Positions 35,014 through 45,300 of a stretch of DNA of 64,000 bases are shown here, in pieces (position 1 is the stretch's first letter; the number at the start of each line of letters is the position of its first letter). The position numbers and the translations under genes were made by a program. The stretch comes from Gemmatimonas sp. Lineage in GTDB: Bacteria > Gemmatimonadota > Gemmatimonadetes > Gemmatimonadales > Gemmatimonadaceae. The stretch spans positions 372,001-436,000 of the forward strand of contig NZ_JAPZSK010000002.1 in NCBI RefSeq assembly GCF_027531815.1. The letters are read 5' to 3'. The notes under the pieces were generated by a model. The model saw only the letters and a list, made by a program, of their open reading frames with translations, was not told the origin of the DNA and did not search any database.

Positions 35014-36138
35014 ATGCCTTCGATCGCTCGTCTCCTCCGGCTTCTCGCGCCGGGAATGCTCATGGCCTGCGGCGGTGCCCCCACGGCGCCAGCGCCCACG
35101 CCGGCGACATCGTCACCGGCACCGTTGCCGGCACCGCCAGCCGATGTGCGTGCCTTGCCCTTCGTGCACCCCGCTCCGGGGGCGGAGTGGCCCACGGTGA
35201 GTGCCGGTGCCCTGGGCTGGGACACCACGGCGCTGCGCGCCGCCCTCGACTGGGCCGGTACCCAACGCTCCACCGCTGTGGTCATCACCTGGCGGGGGCG
35301 CCTGGTGGCGGAGCGGTACTGGCGCGGATGGACCGGCGAGACCGACAGCATCATCGCCTCCGCCGGCAAGAGTGTGCTTGCCACGCTCATCGGGCAGTTG
35401 CAGGCGGAGGGGCGCCTCTCGATCGATGCCCCGGCCAGCCAATACCTGGGGGCGGGATGGTCGCGCAGCCCCAGCACCGAGGGGCGCATTACCGTGCGTC
35501 ACCTGCTGCAGATGTCCTCCGGGCTCGATGACTCCCTGCGCACGGTCGCCGCACCGGGGACGCGGTTCTACTACAACAATCCGGCCTACTACCAGCTCTT
35601 TGCGGCGGTCACGCGCGCCGCGGGACAGGACATCACCACGGCCTCGCGCACGCGCCTGTTCGATCGCATTGGCATGACGTGCAGCTGGCGATTCAACGTG
35701 GACACCGGCGAGCCGGGCTTCATTCTCAGCTGCAGCGCCCGGGACATGGCACGCTTCGGCCTGCTCACGCTGTCGCGCGGGGCGTGGGGCCCCACGCGCA
35801 TCGTGGCCGACACGTCGTGGGTGACGCAGATGTGGCGCCCGGCGCCGCATGACAATCCGGCGTACGGCATGCTCTGGTGGCTCAACGGCACCGAGCGGCA
35901 CCGCATTCCCGGGCCCTCTGTTCTTCCAACACTCACTGGCCCGCTGATGCCGTCGGCGCCCCGTGACCTGGTGGCGGCCCTCGGGAAGGGGGACAAGAAG
36001 ATCTATGTGATCCCGAGCCTCGACCTCGTGGTGGTACGACACGGCGACGAGGCCGATGTGAGCGGCGGCAACCCGCTGGCAATGAGTACCTTCGACGAGC
36101 AGTTCTGGCAGCGATTGCGCCAGGCGATCCGCTACTGA
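35014..36138 (+). CDS. Serine hydrolase (beta-lactamase class C fold), lipoprotein
   Basis: A 374-aa secreted penicillin-binding-protein-like hydrolase. The lipoprotein signal ends in LMAC at residue 19; a Pro/Ala-rich linker follows. The catalytic SxxK reads SAGKS (after TDSIIA) and the YxN motif is YNN (FYYNNPAYY); a final His/Lys-type motif (VVVRHGDE) occupies the KTG position. These suit esterase or D-aminopeptidase-type members rather than true beta-lactamases. ATG at 35014. Its 3' end overlaps the convergent heptosyltransferase by 7 bp. Confidence 0.88.
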   Translation: MPSIARLLRLLAPGMLMACGGAPTAPAPTPATSSPAPLPAPPADVRALPFVHPAPGAEWPTVSAGALGWDTTALRAALDWAGTQRSTAVVITWRGRLVAERYWRGWTGETDSIIASAGKSVLATLIGQLQAEGRLSIDAPASQYLGAGWSRSPSTEGRITVRHLLQMSSGLDDSLRTVAAPGTRFYYNNPAYYQLFAAVTRAAGQDITTASRTRLFDRIGMTCSWRFNVDTGEPGFILSCSARDMARFGLLTLSRGAWGPTRIVADTSWVTQMWRPAPHDNPAYGMLWWLNGTERHRIPGPSVLPTLTGPLMPSAPRDLVAALGKGDKKIYVIPSLDLVVVRHGDEADVSGGNPLAMSTFDEQFWQRLRQAIRY

Positions 36139-37184
36139 GCGGTTGCCGCGCGCTCCGCCGCCGCGCGCTCCGCCGCCGCGCGCACGGCCGCTGGCGAGAG
36201 ATCGCGCATGCAGCGCCAGTGCCCCAGGGGGCACTGCATGGGGCCGTGCGCATGACAGGGGCGGCAGGGCAGGGTGTCGTGCTGCACCACGACCTGCCGC
36301 TCGGCCAGCGGCCCGAATCCGAGTGCGGGGACCGTAGGGCCGAAGAGCGCCACCGTGGGGGTGTTCATGGCGCTGGCGAGGTGGAGGGGCGCCGAATCGT
36401 TGGTGACGAGCACGCGGCAGCGGGCCAGCAGCGCCGCTGATCCGAGCAGTGACAGGCGCCCCGTGGCATCGATTACGGACGGCGCCCCCACGTTGCGTGC
36501 GGCGGCGGCAATGGCGGCGGCGAGCGGCGCATCGCCCGCGGCGCCCAACACCACCAGACGTGCGTTGGGCAGTGCGGCGGAGCGCACCAGCTCCGCGGCG
36601 AGAGCGTCGAAAGACGGCCAGCGCTTGGTGGCCCACACGCTGCCGGGGGCGAGGGCGACCAGCGTGTCGCCGTCGTGAACGTCGTGCATGGCCAGCAGGG
36701 CCGCCACCGCGGCCTGCTCGCGCTCCCCGGGAAACAGCGACGGGCGAAGTGGCGGAGGTACCGTGGGCTCACCGGGGGCATTGGCAAGCTGCCACAGGCG
36801 CGCGGCGTGATGCAGCGACGGCTGGTATGGTACCCGCCGCGTGGTGAAGAGACGCCCACCGCTGGTGTCGAACCCGATCCGTTCCGGGATGCGCGCCAGG
36901 AAGGCCAGCGCGGCGGTGCGGTTCGAGCCCTGCGCCAGAAAGGCACGCTGCGCCCCCACCGCCCGCAGGCGCCTGGCCACCCGACGCAGCCCGCTCACCC
37001 CGCGGTCGGCGCCGCGCTTGTCGAACACGATGACGCTCGCCACGGCGGGGTGGTTGGCCAGCAGCGCCGCATTCGCCGGGGTGCCCACCACATGCACAAG
37101 GCCCTCACCAGCCAGCCGCTCGAGGAGCGGGGTGGTGAGGACCATGTCGCCGAGAAACGAGGTCTGGAGGACGGCGGAGATCAT
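36132..37184 (-). CDS. Glycosyltransferase family 9 (ADP-heptose:LPS heptosyltransferase)
   Basis: Transfers ADP-heptose to the lipopolysaccharide inner core. The 350-aa protein has the GT9 N-terminal TSFLGDMVLTTPLLERL, central GSVWATKRWP, LLARCRVLVTNDSAPLHLASAMNTP with the catalytic/ligand loop, and VALFGPT. Between these lies a C-terminal cluster of cysteines and histidines (LPCRPCHAHGPMQCPLGHWRC). The final residues are an AAAERAAAERAAT tract caused by a GC-rich repeat at 36150-36180. ATG at 37184; the intergenic repeat at 37205-37266 separates it from lepA. An LPS-bearing outer membrane is implied. Confidence 0.9.
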   Translation of the reverse strand: MISAVLQTSFLGDMVLTTPLLERLAGEGLVHVVGTPANAALLANHPAVASVIVFDKRGADRGVSGLRRVARRLRAVGAQRAFLAQGSNRTAALAFLARIPERIGFDTSGGRLFTTRRVPYQPSLHHAARLWQLANAPGEPTVPPPLRPSLFPGEREQAAVAALLAMHDVHDGDTLVALAPGSVWATKRWPSFDALAAELVRSAALPNARLVVLGAAGDAPLAAAIAAAARNVGAPSVIDATGRLSLLGSAALLARCRVLVTNDSAPLHLASAMNTPTVALFGPTVPALGFGPLAERQVVVQHDTLPCRPCHAHGPMQCPLGHWRCMRDLSPAAVRAAAERAAAERAATAQ

Positions 37185-37204
37185 CGGGGACGTTTCAAGT
37201 GCTT

Positions 37205-37266
37205 AGTGGTAGTTCTCAGTTGTCAGTGAACTGATGGCCAAAGACGTCAACTGAAAACTGAAAACT
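37205..37266. repeat. Imperfect palindromic intergenic repeat, AGTTTTCAGTT type
   Basis: A left arm at 37211-37231 (AGTTCTCAGTTGTCAGTGAAC) pairs with the complement of a right arm at 37246-37266, 17 of 21 positions matching; the core unit CAGTT is repeated with period about 7. It lies between lepA and the heptosyltransferase. Sequences of the (A)AACTGAAAACTG type are, to my knowledge, seen repeatedly in some bacterial genomes, but I could not check other copies here. Confidence 0.75.
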
Positions 37267-37293
37267 TCCCGGACGATCACGCGCAGCCTGCCG

Positions 37294-39090
37294 TCAATCC
37301 ACCTGAAGCACCGCCAGGAAGGCTTCCTGCGGAATCTCCACGCTGCCCACCTGCTTCATGCGCTTCTTGCCCTCCTTCTGCTTCTCCAGAAGCTTGCGCT
37401 TGCGGGAGATGTCGCCGCCGTAGCACTTGGCCAGCACGTCCTTGCGGAGCGGCTTCACGGTCTCGCGCGCAATGACCTTCTGACCGATGGTGGCCTGAAT
37501 GGCCACTTCGAAGAGCTGGCGCGGAATGAGCTCCTTGAGCTTCTCCGCCACCTTGCGCCCCCACTCGTAGGCCTTGTCCTTGTGCACGATCACCGAGAAC
37601 GCATCGATGGCGTCGCCGTTGATGAGCATGTCGAGGCGCACGAGGTCACTGGAGCGGTACTCGAGCATCTCGTAATCGAGCGACGCATACCCGCGGCTCA
37701 CCGTCTTCATCTTGTCGAAGAAGTCGAGGATGATTTCGCCGAGGGGAAACTCCCAGTCCAGCTCCACGCGCACGGTGTCGAGGAAGCGCGTGTTCTTGTA
37801 GATGCCCCGCCGTTCCATGCCCAGCGTCATGATGGGCCCGATGTATTCGGCCGGGCACATGATGCGCGCGCGCACGTACGGCTCCTGCACGTCGTCGATC
37901 ACCACCGCCGGCGGCATGAGCGCCGGGTTCTCGACCAGCAACTCCGTGCCGTCCGTCTTGGTGACGTGGTACTCCACGCTCGGCACCGTGGTGACGAGGT
38001 CGAGGTCGTATTCGCGCTCGAGACGTTCCTGCACGATCTCCATGTGCAGGAGCCCCAGAAACCCGCACCGGAAGCCGAAGCCAAGTGCGGTGGACGTTTC
38101 GGGCTCGTACTGCAGCGACGCGTCGTTGAGCTTCATCTTCTCGAGCGCGTCGCGCAGTGTCTCGTACTGCGTGGTGTCGGTGGGATAGATGCCCGCGAAC
38201 ACGAACGACTTGACTTCCTGATAGCCGGGCAGCGCTTCGGCCGCGCGGTTGTCCTTGTCGAAGATCGTGTCGCCGGCTCGCGTTTCGCGCACGGAGCGCA
38301 CGGCGGCGAGCACGTACCCCACTTCCCCGGCGCGCAGCGCGTCGGTGGGCACCTGGCGCAGCTGCAGGTACCCCACTTCGGCGACTTCGTAGACGTTGTC
38401 GGAGACGCCGAAAGTGATCTTCATGCCCTTGCGGATCTCGCCATCCACCACGCGGATGCTGGGAATGGCGCCGCGGTACTTGTCGTAGTACGAGTCGAAG
38501 ATGAGGGCGCGCAGCGGGCCATCCAGCTCACCCGTGGGCGGCGGGACGCGACGCACAATTTCCTCGAGCAGCTCGGGCACGCCCGTGCCCTCCTTGCCGC
38601 TCACGCACAGCACGTCTTCGGGCAGGCAGCCGATAAGGTCCACCACTTCCTGCCGACGGCGCTCCGGCTCGGCGCCGGGGAGGTCGATCTTGTTGAGCAC
38701 GGGGATGATTTCGAGCCCCGCGTCCATGGCCAGGAAGAGATTGGACAGCGTCTGCGCCTGAATGCCCTGCGACGCATCCACCACGAGAATGGCGCCCTCA
38801 CAGGCGGCCAGCGACCGCGACACCTCGTACGTGAAGTCCACGTGGCCGGGGGTGTCGATGAGGTTGAGCTCGTAGTGCTGTCCGTCGCCCGCGGTGTAGC
38901 TCATGCGGACGGCGTTCAACTTGATGGTGATGCCGCGTTCGCGCTCGAGGTCGAGCGTGTCGAGCACCTGTGACTTCATTTCGCGCTTTTGCAGTGTGCC
39001 GGTCTTCTCGATCAGGCGGTCGGCGAGCGTGGACTTGCCGTGATCGATGTGGGCAACAATGCAGAAGTTGCGGATGTGGCTGAGATGCAA
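37294..39090 (-). CDS. lepA: Elongation factor 4 (LepA)
   Basis: A ribosome-bound GTPase that back-translocates or remodels stalled ribosomes and helps 30S biogenesis. The 598-aa protein contains G1 [10 protein letters not shown]2 ERGITIKL, G3 DTPGHVDF, G4 NKIDLP and G5 SGKEG, then domain [22 protein letters not shown] (LepA-specific) and the unique C-terminal domain ending [19 protein letters not shown]. The visible start is TTG at 39090, giving [17 protein letters not shown]; an AAGG lies about 8 nt upstream and no ATG or GTG fits the family start. It is flanked on both sides by palindromic intergenic repeats. Confidence 0.95.
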   Translation of the reverse strand: MHLSHIRNFCIVAHIDHGKSTLADRLIEKTGTLQKREMKSQVLDTLDLERERGITIKLNAVRMSYTAGDGQHYELNLIDTPGHVDFTYEVSRSLAACEGAILVVDASQGIQAQTLSNLFLAMDAGLEIIPVLNKIDLPGAEPERRRQEVVDLIGCLPEDVLCVSGKEGTGVPELLEEIVRRVPPPTGELDGPLRALIFDSYYDKYRGAIPSIRVVDGEIRKGMKITFGVSDNVYEVAEVGYLQLRQVPTDALRAGEVGYVLAAVRSVRETRAGDTIFDKDNRAAEALPGYQEVKSFVFAGIYPTDTTQYETLRDALEKMKLNDASLQYEPETSTALGFGFRCGFLGLLHMEIVQERLEREYDLDLVTTVPSVEYHVTKTDGTELLVENPALMPPAVVIDDVQEPYVRARIMCPAEYIGPIMTLGMERRGIYKNTRFLDTVRVELDWEFPLGEIILDFFDKMKTVSRGYASLDYEMLEYRSSDLVRLDMLINGDAIDAFSVIVHKDKAYEWGRKVAEKLKELIPRQLFEVAIQATIGQKVIARETVKPLRKDVLAKCYGGDISRKRKLLEKQKEGKKRMKQVGSVEIPQEAFLAVLQVD

Positions 39091-39462
39091 CGGAATGCCT
39101 TGCTTAGGGACAGGAGCCGGACAGGAAATCCCGGCCAACCTCGAAAAATAGCGGGGACAGGCGGCGCGGGGCACTGGGACCGGGCTCGGAGGCGTGGCGA
39201 GGCTGGGATCAGCGTCCATCTGATGGTGACCCCAATTCAATCCACCCGGTCGGGAGCGGGGCAACGCGCCAACACGGAGTTCGCCGAGGATGGTGAGGGC
39301 ACGGAGACCGGCCCCTTGAACTGCCGAGTTCACGTATTCGGCGGTTCTCCAAGCCCTCACCAGCCTCCGTGAGCACTGTGTGGACGCGTTGCTCTCGCAC
39401 CGAGTCCCCGGTCGAGAATAGGACGTGGAGCGAAATATCCGCCGCCCGCGTATTCTCCCCAC
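39091..39462. other. Intergenic region between divergent lepA and the DUF58 gene
   Basis: A 372-bp region with no gene I can support. It contains the repeat at 39271-39385 and presumably both outward promoters; none could be picked with confidence. Short open frames here read as low-complexity peptides. Confidence 0.6.
39271..39385. repeat. Imperfect palindromic intergenic repeat, CACGGAG type
   Basis: CACGGAG occurs at 39273-39279 and 39300-39306 and is inverted (CTCCGTG) at 39365-39371. An outer stem GGTGAGGGC (39292-39300) pairs with GCCCTCACC (39353-39361), and an inner stem at 39318-39327 pairs with 39338-39347 with one G-U pair. The element as a whole can fold into a long hairpin with alternative pairings. 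CACGGAG/CTCCGTG-type repeats occur in many genomes of soil bacteria as I recall; unchecked here. Confidence 0.7.
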
Positions 39463-40368
39463 ATGTCCACCCGCGCCGACCAGCTCGATCCCGCCGTCCT
39501 CGCCGCCCTTGGCCACCTCGAACTGGTCGCCCGCTGGGTCGTGGACGGCTTCATCACCGGGCTCCACCGGTCGCCGCGCAAGGGGTTCAGCGTGGAGTTC
39601 GCCGAGCATCGTCCGTACATGCCGGGCGATGACCTGCGCTATCTCGATTGGCGCATTGCCGGCCGGGCCGACCGCTGGGTGGTGAAGCAGTTCGAAGAGG
39701 AGACCAACGCCCGCGCCATGCTCGTGCTGGACGTGAGCGCCTCCATGCAGTGGGCCGGGGACCCGGCGCGCCTTACCAAGCTGGCGTACGCGGAGCGGCT
39801 GGCCAGTGCCATGGCGCTGTTGCTGCTGCGCCAGCGCGATGCCGTGGGGCTGGTGCGCTTCGACGCCGCCTTGCGCGATGTGGTCCCGCCCCGCTCGCAG
39901 CGCGGGCAGTGGCGTCGGCTCGTGGCGGCCTTCGCCGAACCGGGGGGCGGAACGGCCTCGAACGTGGGGGAGGCCCTCGCGGCTGCCGGCAAGTTGGTGC
40001 GCCGCCCCGGCTTCGTGGTCTTGCTCTCCGATCTCCTCACCGACCCCGCGCCCGCCGCCGATGCCGCGCGCACCCTGCGCGCTCGCGGCCATGAGGTGCT
40101 GGTGCTGCACGTCATGGACCCCGCCGAGCGCGACTTCCCCGAGAGCGGCGAGGCGCGCTATCGCGATCCCGAAAGCGGCCACGAAGTGCCGGCCAGCCCC
40201 GGCGATGTGCGCACCACCTATCGCACCACGGTGCAGGAAGCGCTCGCCGACTGGAAGTCGGCGCTTGGTCGGGCCGGTGCCCGCTACGCGCTGGCATACA
40301 CCGACGAGCCGTTCGGGCGCGCCCTGCGGCACCTCGTGGGCGTCAACGGCCGCGGGGCGATGGTATAA
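39463..40368 (+). CDS. DUF58 protein (von Willebrand factor A-like)
   Basis: A 301-aa cytoplasmic protein with the DUF58 core ([38 protein letters not shown]-type stretch, near residue 50) and a von Willebrand A domain whose metal site reads [19 protein letters not shown] supplies the further acidic position. DUF58/VWA proteins are typically coupled with a MoxR ATPase that acts as a chaperone for metal or cofactor insertion; none is seen nearby here. Its stop codon overlaps the ATG of the next gene (TAATG), so the two are coupled. ATG at 39463. Confidence 0.88.
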   Translation: MSTRADQLDPAVLAALGHLELVARWVVDGFITGLHRSPRKGFSVEFAEHRPYMPGDDLRYLDWRIAGRADRWVVKQFEEETNARAMLVLDVSASMQWAGDPARLTKLAYAERLASAMALLLLRQRDAVGLVRFDAALRDVVPPRSQRGQWRRLVAAFAEPGGGTASNVGEALAAAGKLVRRPGFVVLLSDLLTDPAPAADAARTLRARGHEVLVLHVMDPAERDFPESGEARYRDPESGHEVPASPGDVRTTYRTTVQEALADWKSALGRAGARYALAYTDEPFGRALRHLVGVNGRGAMV

Positions 40369-42272
40369 TGGCGTTCCTGGCCCCCGCTTTTCTTGCCCTC
40401 GGCCTGCTGGCCGGTGTGCCGCTGCTGGTACACCTGCTGCGCCGCCGCGTCGGGCGTGTGATCGATTTCCCCGCCGTGCGCTACCTCGAGCGCATGGAGC
40501 AGGAGCACAGCCGCGATCTCAAGCTGCGCAACCGGCTGTTGCTGCTGCTGCGGCTGCTGGCGGTGCTGGCGCTGGCCTTGGCTGCCGCGCGGCCCATCGC
40601 CCGGCTGCTTGGTGTGGGGCATGCTCCCATGGCGTTGGCCATCGTCGTGGACAACTCGCTCAGCACCGGCGTGGTGCAGAACGGGCGGGTGCTTTTCGAC
40701 AGCCTGCGGGTGGATGCCCGGGCGCTGGTGGGTGAACTCACCGCCGACGATCGCGCGTGGATCGTCACGGCCGACGGCCGGGTCATCGGTGGGGGGCCGG
40801 ACGCGCTGCGCGCCGGGCTCGACGCGCTGCAGCCGTTGGGGGGGCGTGGCGATCTGGCCGCCGCCACCCGGCGCGCCGTGGGACTGGCGCGCAGCGGGGC
40901 GCCGCGCACCCCGGTGGTGGCCATCGTAAGCGACGGCCAGCGCAGCTCGTTTCGCAGCGACTCGGTGGTGCAGAGCGACGAGGTGCCGGTGATCACGCTG
41001 CAACGTGACGGCCCCCTGCCGCGCAATCGCGCCGTGCTGCAGGCCACACCGGAGCCGGTGCGCTGGACCCCTGGTGGCACGGTCACGCTGGCGGTGACCT
41101 CCCCCGATTCGGCCGCGTGGCGGCTGACCCTCAACGGCCGCACCGTGGCGCGTGGTACGGTGCCGCCCGCCACGCTCGAGGCACCGGCCCGCGTGACGCA
41201 GCGTCTTGCCAGCACCAGCAGCGGGTGGGTGCGCGGCAGCGTGGAACTCGACGCCGACGCCCTGCGCGCCGACGACACGCGGTGGTTTGCCGTGCGCGTG
41301 GCGCCGCCTCCCACGGTGAACGTGCGCGGTGAGGGGGGCGTGTTTCTGGGCGCCGCGCTGGGTACGCTGGTGGACGAAGGGCGGCTGGCCCGCGCGCGCG
41401 CCGGGGAATCACGTGCCGTGACCGTATCGGGGGCCGACGCACCCGGTACCCGGTTGCCCGTGCTGCTCACGGCACCGCGCGACCCCATTGCGGTGGGTGA
41501 GGCCAACCGCCAGCTCGAACGCCTCGGCATTCCGTGGCGCTTTGGCGCCATTGCCCGCTCGCAGGTGCTGGCCCGCGTGCCGGCGCGCGGCGGTGCCGTG
41601 GACACCAGCTCCATCTCGGCCCGCGCCTTCGACGGCACACCGGTACGCACCCGGTACCCCTTGCAGTACTCCCCGGGCAGCGGGGCGGCGGCGCCGACCG
41701 GCGCCCCCGATACCATCGCCACCGCCGGCGGCGCGCCGTGGGTGGTGGCCGGCGAGGGGTACGTGCTGCTTGGCTCGCCAGTGGACCCCGAGGCCACCGA
41801 CCTGCCGCTCGATGCGGCGTTCGTGCCCTGGCTGCTGGAGGCGCTCGCGCGGCGGCTGGGCGACGACGGGCGCCTCATCGAGGCCAGCCCTGGGCAGGTG
41901 GTGAGTGGCCTGCGCGACCTGACCGGCCTCGAGGCGCCCGACGGCACGGTATCGCCGCTGGCCTCCGACCGGCTCACCGTGCCCACGCAGGCCGGTGTGT
42001 ATTTCTTGCGGCGGCAGGAGACCCGGGCGGGGGCCCTCGTGGTGAACGGGGAGCCCTCGGAGTCGGAGTTTGCCGCGGCGGCCACCGCGACCGCCGCACC
42101 CAACGCGGCCGTCGCGGCACTCGTGACCGGCCGCGATGTGGTGACCGCGACCGACGGAACGAAGTGGCAGGAGGCTGTGTTCTCCCGAGCGGCGGGTCAG
42201 GCACTGCTGTTGCCCCTCGTGGCGCTGGCCTTGGCAGCGCTGTTGGCGGAAGCCTATGTGAGCGGTCGTTAG
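40368..42272 (+). CDS. BatA-domain membrane protein with von Willebrand A-like domain
   Basis: A 634-aa membrane protein. It begins with a BatA-type N-terminus ([27 protein letters not shown]), a second helix ([27 protein letters not shown]) and a VWA-like domain ([12 protein letters not shown], replacing DxSxS, and [13 protein letters not shown]). A long beta-rich periplasmic part follows, and the last helix ([22 protein letters not shown]) returns it to the membrane. It overlaps the DUF58 gene start/stop by 1 bp, which suggests the two form a MoxR-linked Bat-like complex (role in stress or envelope metalloprotein maturation is inferred only). Confidence 0.85.
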   Translation: MAFLAPAFLALGLLAGVPLLVHLLRRRVGRVIDFPAVRYLERMEQEHSRDLKLRNRLLLLLRLLAVLALALAAARPIARLLGVGHAPMALAIVVDNSLSTGVVQNGRVLFDSLRVDARALVGELTADDRAWIVTADGRVIGGGPDALRAGLDALQPLGGRGDLAAATRRAVGLARSGAPRTPVVAIVSDGQRSSFRSDSVVQSDEVPVITLQRDGPLPRNRAVLQATPEPVRWTPGGTVTLAVTSPDSAAWRLTLNGRTVARGTVPPATLEAPARVTQRLASTSSGWVRGSVELDADALRADDTRWFAVRVAPPPTVNVRGEGGVFLGAALGTLVDEGRLARARAGESRAVTVSGADAPGTRLPVLLTAPRDPIAVGEANRQLERLGIPWRFGAIARSQVLARVPARGGAVDTSSISARAFDGTPVRTRYPLQYSPGSGAAAPTGAPDTIATAGGAPWVVAGEGYVLLGSPVDPEATDLPLDAAFVPWLLEALARRLGDDGRLIEASPGQVVSGLRDLTGLEAPDGTVSPLASDRLTVPTQAGVYFLRRQETRAGALVVNGEPSESEFAAAATATAAPNAAVAALVTGRDVVTATDGTKWQEAVFSRAAGQALLLPLVALALAALLAEAYVSGR

Positions 42273-42308
42273 CGTTCGGGCTTTCTGTTCTCTTGCTTCA
42301 GGTTGTCG

Positions 42309-45300
42309 ATGGGACTTCCACGTCTGCTCGACGCGGTCGCCGGGCTCTCGGCCTTCGATCGTGTGCTCAAGACCCTTCCCGGTCCGGGTGGGTCGCTTCG
42401 TGTTGGCGGCCTTGCCGGTTCGGCCGACGCCGTGCTGGTGGCCGCGCTCGCGCGTGCCATGCCGCAGCGGCTGGTCGTGGTCATCACCGACCAGCTGGGT
42501 GACGCGGAGCGGTGGCTCGCCGACCTGCAGGCGCTGGTCGACGATGTGCCGGTGGCGCTCTACCCGCCGCGCGAAGGGTTTGGTGAAGTGGAGCCGCACG
42601 CCGAAGTGGCCGGCGAGCGGGTGGAAACGCTCGAGAAGCTTGGGCGCAGCGGCGTTCGCATTCTGCTCACCACCTCGCGGGCGGTGCTCGAAAAGACCGC
42701 GCTCCCCAGGGCGCTCTCAGGCGCGCGCCTCGAGCTGCGCAAGGGGGATGTGCGGCGCCCCGAGGAGCTGGCGGCGCACCTGGAGAGCATCGGCTTCGAA
42801 CGCGTGCCCATGGTCGAAGACGTGGCGCAGTTCAGTGTGCGCGGCGGCATCTTCGACATCTACTCGTTCGGCATGGCGGAGCCGGTGCGCCTCGAGTTCT
42901 GGGGCGACGACATCATCGAGCTGCGTCACTTCGACCTCAACACGCAGCGCAGCACGCGCGACGCCGCGGTGGCGCTCGTGCTGCCAGTGGACGGGCGCGT
43001 GCAGCTGGGCGACGACACGGGGGAGCGCGTCACGCTCCCCGAGCTCTGGCCCGCCGATTCGCTCGTGATCATGCCGAGCGGCAGCAGCGTGTTGCCGGAG
43101 CTCGTGCGCACCTGGGAGGAGGCGTCGCATCACATCGAGCTCGCCCTGCGCCGCGGCGAGGAGTACACGCACCGCGACCGGCTCTTCGTGGAGCCGCCGA
43201 AGATGGCGAGCACGCTGGCGCGCTTCGGCACGGTGCGCTTCAATCCGCCGCCACAGCGCGCCGTCAGCACCAACGCCGCCGACAACGTGCCGGTGGGGCC
43301 GGAGCCCGACGTGGCGTTCCCCATTCGGCATCCGGAGACGATCTCGCGCGACCTGCGCGTGCTGCGTCGCCTGCAGCGGGATGGTCTGCATACGGTCATC
43401 CTGTGCGACAACGCCGGTCAGGCGGAGCGCCTCGAGGAGCTCCTTGGCGAAGACGGACCCGTGGCCGCGTCGCTCGCCATTGGCGTGCTGGGAGGCGGCT
43501 TCGTGGTGCCCAATGTGGTGCGGGTGCTCACCGACCACGAGATCTTCCGCCGCGAACGCCGCCTGCGCCGGGCACGCCGCTACAGCACCGGCGCATCGCT
43601 CGAGTCGCTGGGGGCGCTCAAGCCGGGGGACTATGTGGTGCACCTCGAGCACGGCATCGGCATCTATCGCGGCATCGAACAGGTGTTCGTGCGCGAGGCC
43701 ACCATCGAAAGCGCCGTCATCGAGTACGAAGGGGGCGATCGGCTGAATGTGCCGCTGTACCGCATCGATCAGATCGAACGGTATCGCAGCGCCAGCGATG
43801 TGAGCGACGATGCGCCCCCGCCGCGATTGCACAAGCTGGGGGGCAACAAGTGGAAGGCGCAGCGCGAAAAGACGCGCATGGCCATTCTGGAAATGACGCA
43901 GGAGCTGCTGCACCTCTATGCGCGCCGCAAGGTCACCACGCGGCCGCCACACGGCACCGATGGGGCGTGGCAGCGCCAGCTGGAGAGCAGCTTCCTGTTC
44001 GAGGACACGCCCGACCAGCGCAAGGCCACCGAAGACGTGAAGCGCGATCTCGAGGGCGAGCGCCCCATGGATCGCCTGCTCGTGGGCGACGTGGGCTACG
44101 GCAAGACCGAAATCGCCATTCGCGCCGCCTTCAAGGCGGTGCAGAGCGGACGGCAGGTGGCGGTGCTGGTGCCCACCACCATTCTGGCCGAACAGCATGC
44201 GCGCAGCTTCGGCGACCGTCTGGCCGACTTCCCGGTCACGGTGGAGGTCATGAGCCGCTTCCAGACCGCCGGTCAGCAGGCGGTGGTGGTGGAGAAGCTC
44301 AAGAAGAAGCAGATCGACATCATCATTGGCACGCACCGGCTGCTCAGCCCCGATGTGTCGTTCGCCGAGCTTGGCCTCATCATCGTGGATGAGGAGCACC
44401 GCTTTGGCGTGAAGCACAAGGAACGGCTCAAGCAGCTCAAGCTCAGCACCGACGTGCTCACGCTCACGGCCACCCCCATTCCGCGCACGCTGCATCAGTC
44501 GCTGGCGGGGCTGCGCGACCTCACGCTCATGCAGACGGCGCCGCGCGACCGCTCGCCGGTGCTCACCTTCGTGGAGCCGTTCGACGACGCGCTCATCGAG
44601 GAGGCGGTCAGCCGGGAGCTCGACCGCGGCGGGCAGGTGTTCTTCGTGCACAACCGCATCGAAACCATCGAAGCGATCGCCGACCATCTGCGCCGCATCG
44701 TGCCCCGCGCCCGCGTGGGGGTGGGGCACGGGCAGATGAAGGAGCGCGACCTCGAGAAGATCATGCGGCAGTTCGTGGAGGGGGAGCTCGACATCCTCGT
44801 CTCGACACTCATCGTGGAGAGCGGCCTCGACGTACCCAACGCCAACACGATGTTCGTGAACCGGGCCGACCATCTGGGACTGGCGCAGCTGTACCAGCTG
44901 CGTGGGCGCGTGGGCCGGTCACACCGGCGTGCCTACTGTTACCTGCTGGTGCCCGACCGGGTGGACGAAGATGCCGAGCGTCGTCTGGCGGTGCTGGAGC
45001 ACCATACGGAACTGGGCGCCGGCTACCGGGTGGCCCTCAAGGACCTCGAACTGCGCGGCGCCGGCAACCTGCTGGGCCCCGAGCAGTCCGGGTTCGTGCA
45101 CTCCGTGGGGTTCGACCTGTACCTGCGCCTGCTCGACGAAACGGTGCGGCAGCTGTCCGATGACGGGTCGCAGAAGGCGTGGATCCCGGCCGACGTGAAC
45201 CTCGACTTCCCGAGCTTCCTCCCCGACGACTACATCGCGTCGCCGGAAGCCAAGCTGGATGTCTACCGCCGCCTCACGGCGCTACGGGATGCCGGCGCCA

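Noticed and set aside
42717-44873. Long antisense open frame (718 codons) across mfd
   Set aside because: mfd on the plus strand has clear domains across the same DNA. The antisense frame is His/Arg/Ala-rich with no motifs; high GC makes such shadows common.
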